This document shows positions 5,595 to 6,040 of a DNA stretch of 6,040 nt, in pieces. Position numbers and translations under genes: made by a program. Location: NCBI GenBank assembly GCA_937901465.1, contig CALGTU010000184.1, positions 1-6,040 on the forward strand, given 5' to 3'. Under the pieces are notes generated by a model. That model made no database searches and was not told the origin of the DNA. It saw nothing but the letters and a program-made list of their open reading frames with translations. Position 1 is the stretch's first letter. Each line of letters starts with the position of its first letter. The DNA comes from an uncultured Clostridia bacterium (GTDB taxonomy: Bacteria > Bacillota > Clostridia > Oscillospirales > Ruminococcaceae).

Positions 5595-6040
5595 CTATAA
5601 AAACGCAATAGAAATAAAAGGGCTCACAAAAAAATATGACGGATTTACCCTTGATGACATAAGTTTTGATGTTCCTAAAGGGAGCGTTATGGGGTTTATA
5701 GGACAAAATGGTGCAGGAAAAACGACCACTATAAAGGCTATATTCAATATTATAAGCCGTGATGCAGGGACTATAAATGTTTTAGGTCTTGACAATATCG
5801 AAAACGAATACGAAATAAAGGAAGATGTTGCTGCTGTTTTCGACGAACTCCCCTTTCATGAGGATTTCAACGCAAAGCAGATAAGCATTGTTCTTTCAAG
5901 CGTATTCAAAAACTGGGACAATGAAAAATTCAAGGAACTTTTAACAAGATTTGCTTTACCCGAAAAAAAGAAAATCAAGCAGTTTTCAAAGGGTATGAAG
6001 ATGAAACTCCAGATTGCTACTGCCCTTTCACACGACGCAA
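5587..6040 (+). CDS. ABC transporter ATP-binding protein, 5' part (runs off the window)
   Basis: The first 151 residues of an ABC ATPase are visible and open to the window end. The Walker A loop is GQNGAGKTT (residues 39-47). A signature-like motif QFSKGMKMKLQIATAL (132-147) replaces the classic LSGGQ with FSKGM, as is frequent in YtrB- and bacitracin-export-type ATPases. Walker B and the H-loop lie beyond the window. Where the Q-loop glutamine is expected, the sequence reads AAVFDELPF (82-90), with no glutamine visible. The ATG overlaps the end of the GntR gene and has GGAGG eight bases upstream. A membrane subunit probably follows outside the window. The predicted role is ATP-driven export or an envelope-stress response; the substrate is unknown. 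Confidence 0.94.
   Translation, partial: MSNYKNAIEIKGLTKKYDGFTLDDISFDVPKGSVMGFIGQNGAGKTTTIKAIFNIISRDAGTINVLGLDNIENEYEIKEDVAAVFDELPFHEDFNAKQISIVLSSVFKNWDNEKFKELLTRFALPEKKKIKQFSKGMKMKLQIATALSHDA

Noticed and set aside
5595..5795. Minus-strand open frame opposite the ABC ATPase
   Set aside because: It is antisense to the Walker A coding region and has no independent support.

Overview
The window looks like DNA from a low-to-medium GC anaerobic member of the Bacillota, probably a gut or rumen Clostridia. The reasons are a T-box leader RNA, an ECF-type transporter S component, a YtrA-type GntR repressor, strong AGGAG-like ribosome binding sites and canonical TTGACA/TATAAT promoters. This assignment is inferred from gene families; no species is claimed.

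Layout. Positions 1-968 (+) hold the 3' part of argG (argininosuccinate synthase). Positions 969-1290 hold no intact gene. On the minus strand they contain the first 34 codons of an ACT-domain gene, cut short by a stop, and an unrelated-looking open fragment of about 60-78 residues without a start codon. Positions 1291-2598 (-) encode a phenylacetate-CoA ligase family enzyme (paaK). It is preceded by a complete T-box riboswitch (about 2680-2989, -) with its own promoter (2995-3023). The specifier reads UUC, so the RNA should sense uncharged tRNA-Phe. Positions 3042-3605 (-) encode an ECF transporter S component, divergent from an AraC-family regulator (3744-4571, +). A small FMN-binding split-barrel protein follows (4665-5084, +) and ends in a clear intrinsic terminator. 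The last block is a YtrA-type GntR regulator (5211-5594, +) with a near-consensus promoter and a palindromic candidate operator. It is translationally overlapped by an ABC transporter ATPase that runs off the window end (5587-6040, +).

How the genes work together. The most informative unit is T-box(Phe)-paaK-ACT. In anaerobes, phenylacetyl-CoA can be reductively carboxylated to phenylpyruvate and then transaminated to phenylalanine. A Phe-sensing T-box in front of paaK fits a role in making Phe from phenylacetate when Phe-tRNA is uncharged. The ytrA-like/ABC pair is a standard autoregulated export or stress module. The ECF S component and AraC regulator share a divergent promoter region and may form a regulator/transporter pair of unknown ligand.

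Caution. argG uses codons very differently from the rest of the window, and the ACT gene is broken close to it. The left ~1.2 kb may be a recombination junction or an assembly chimera.
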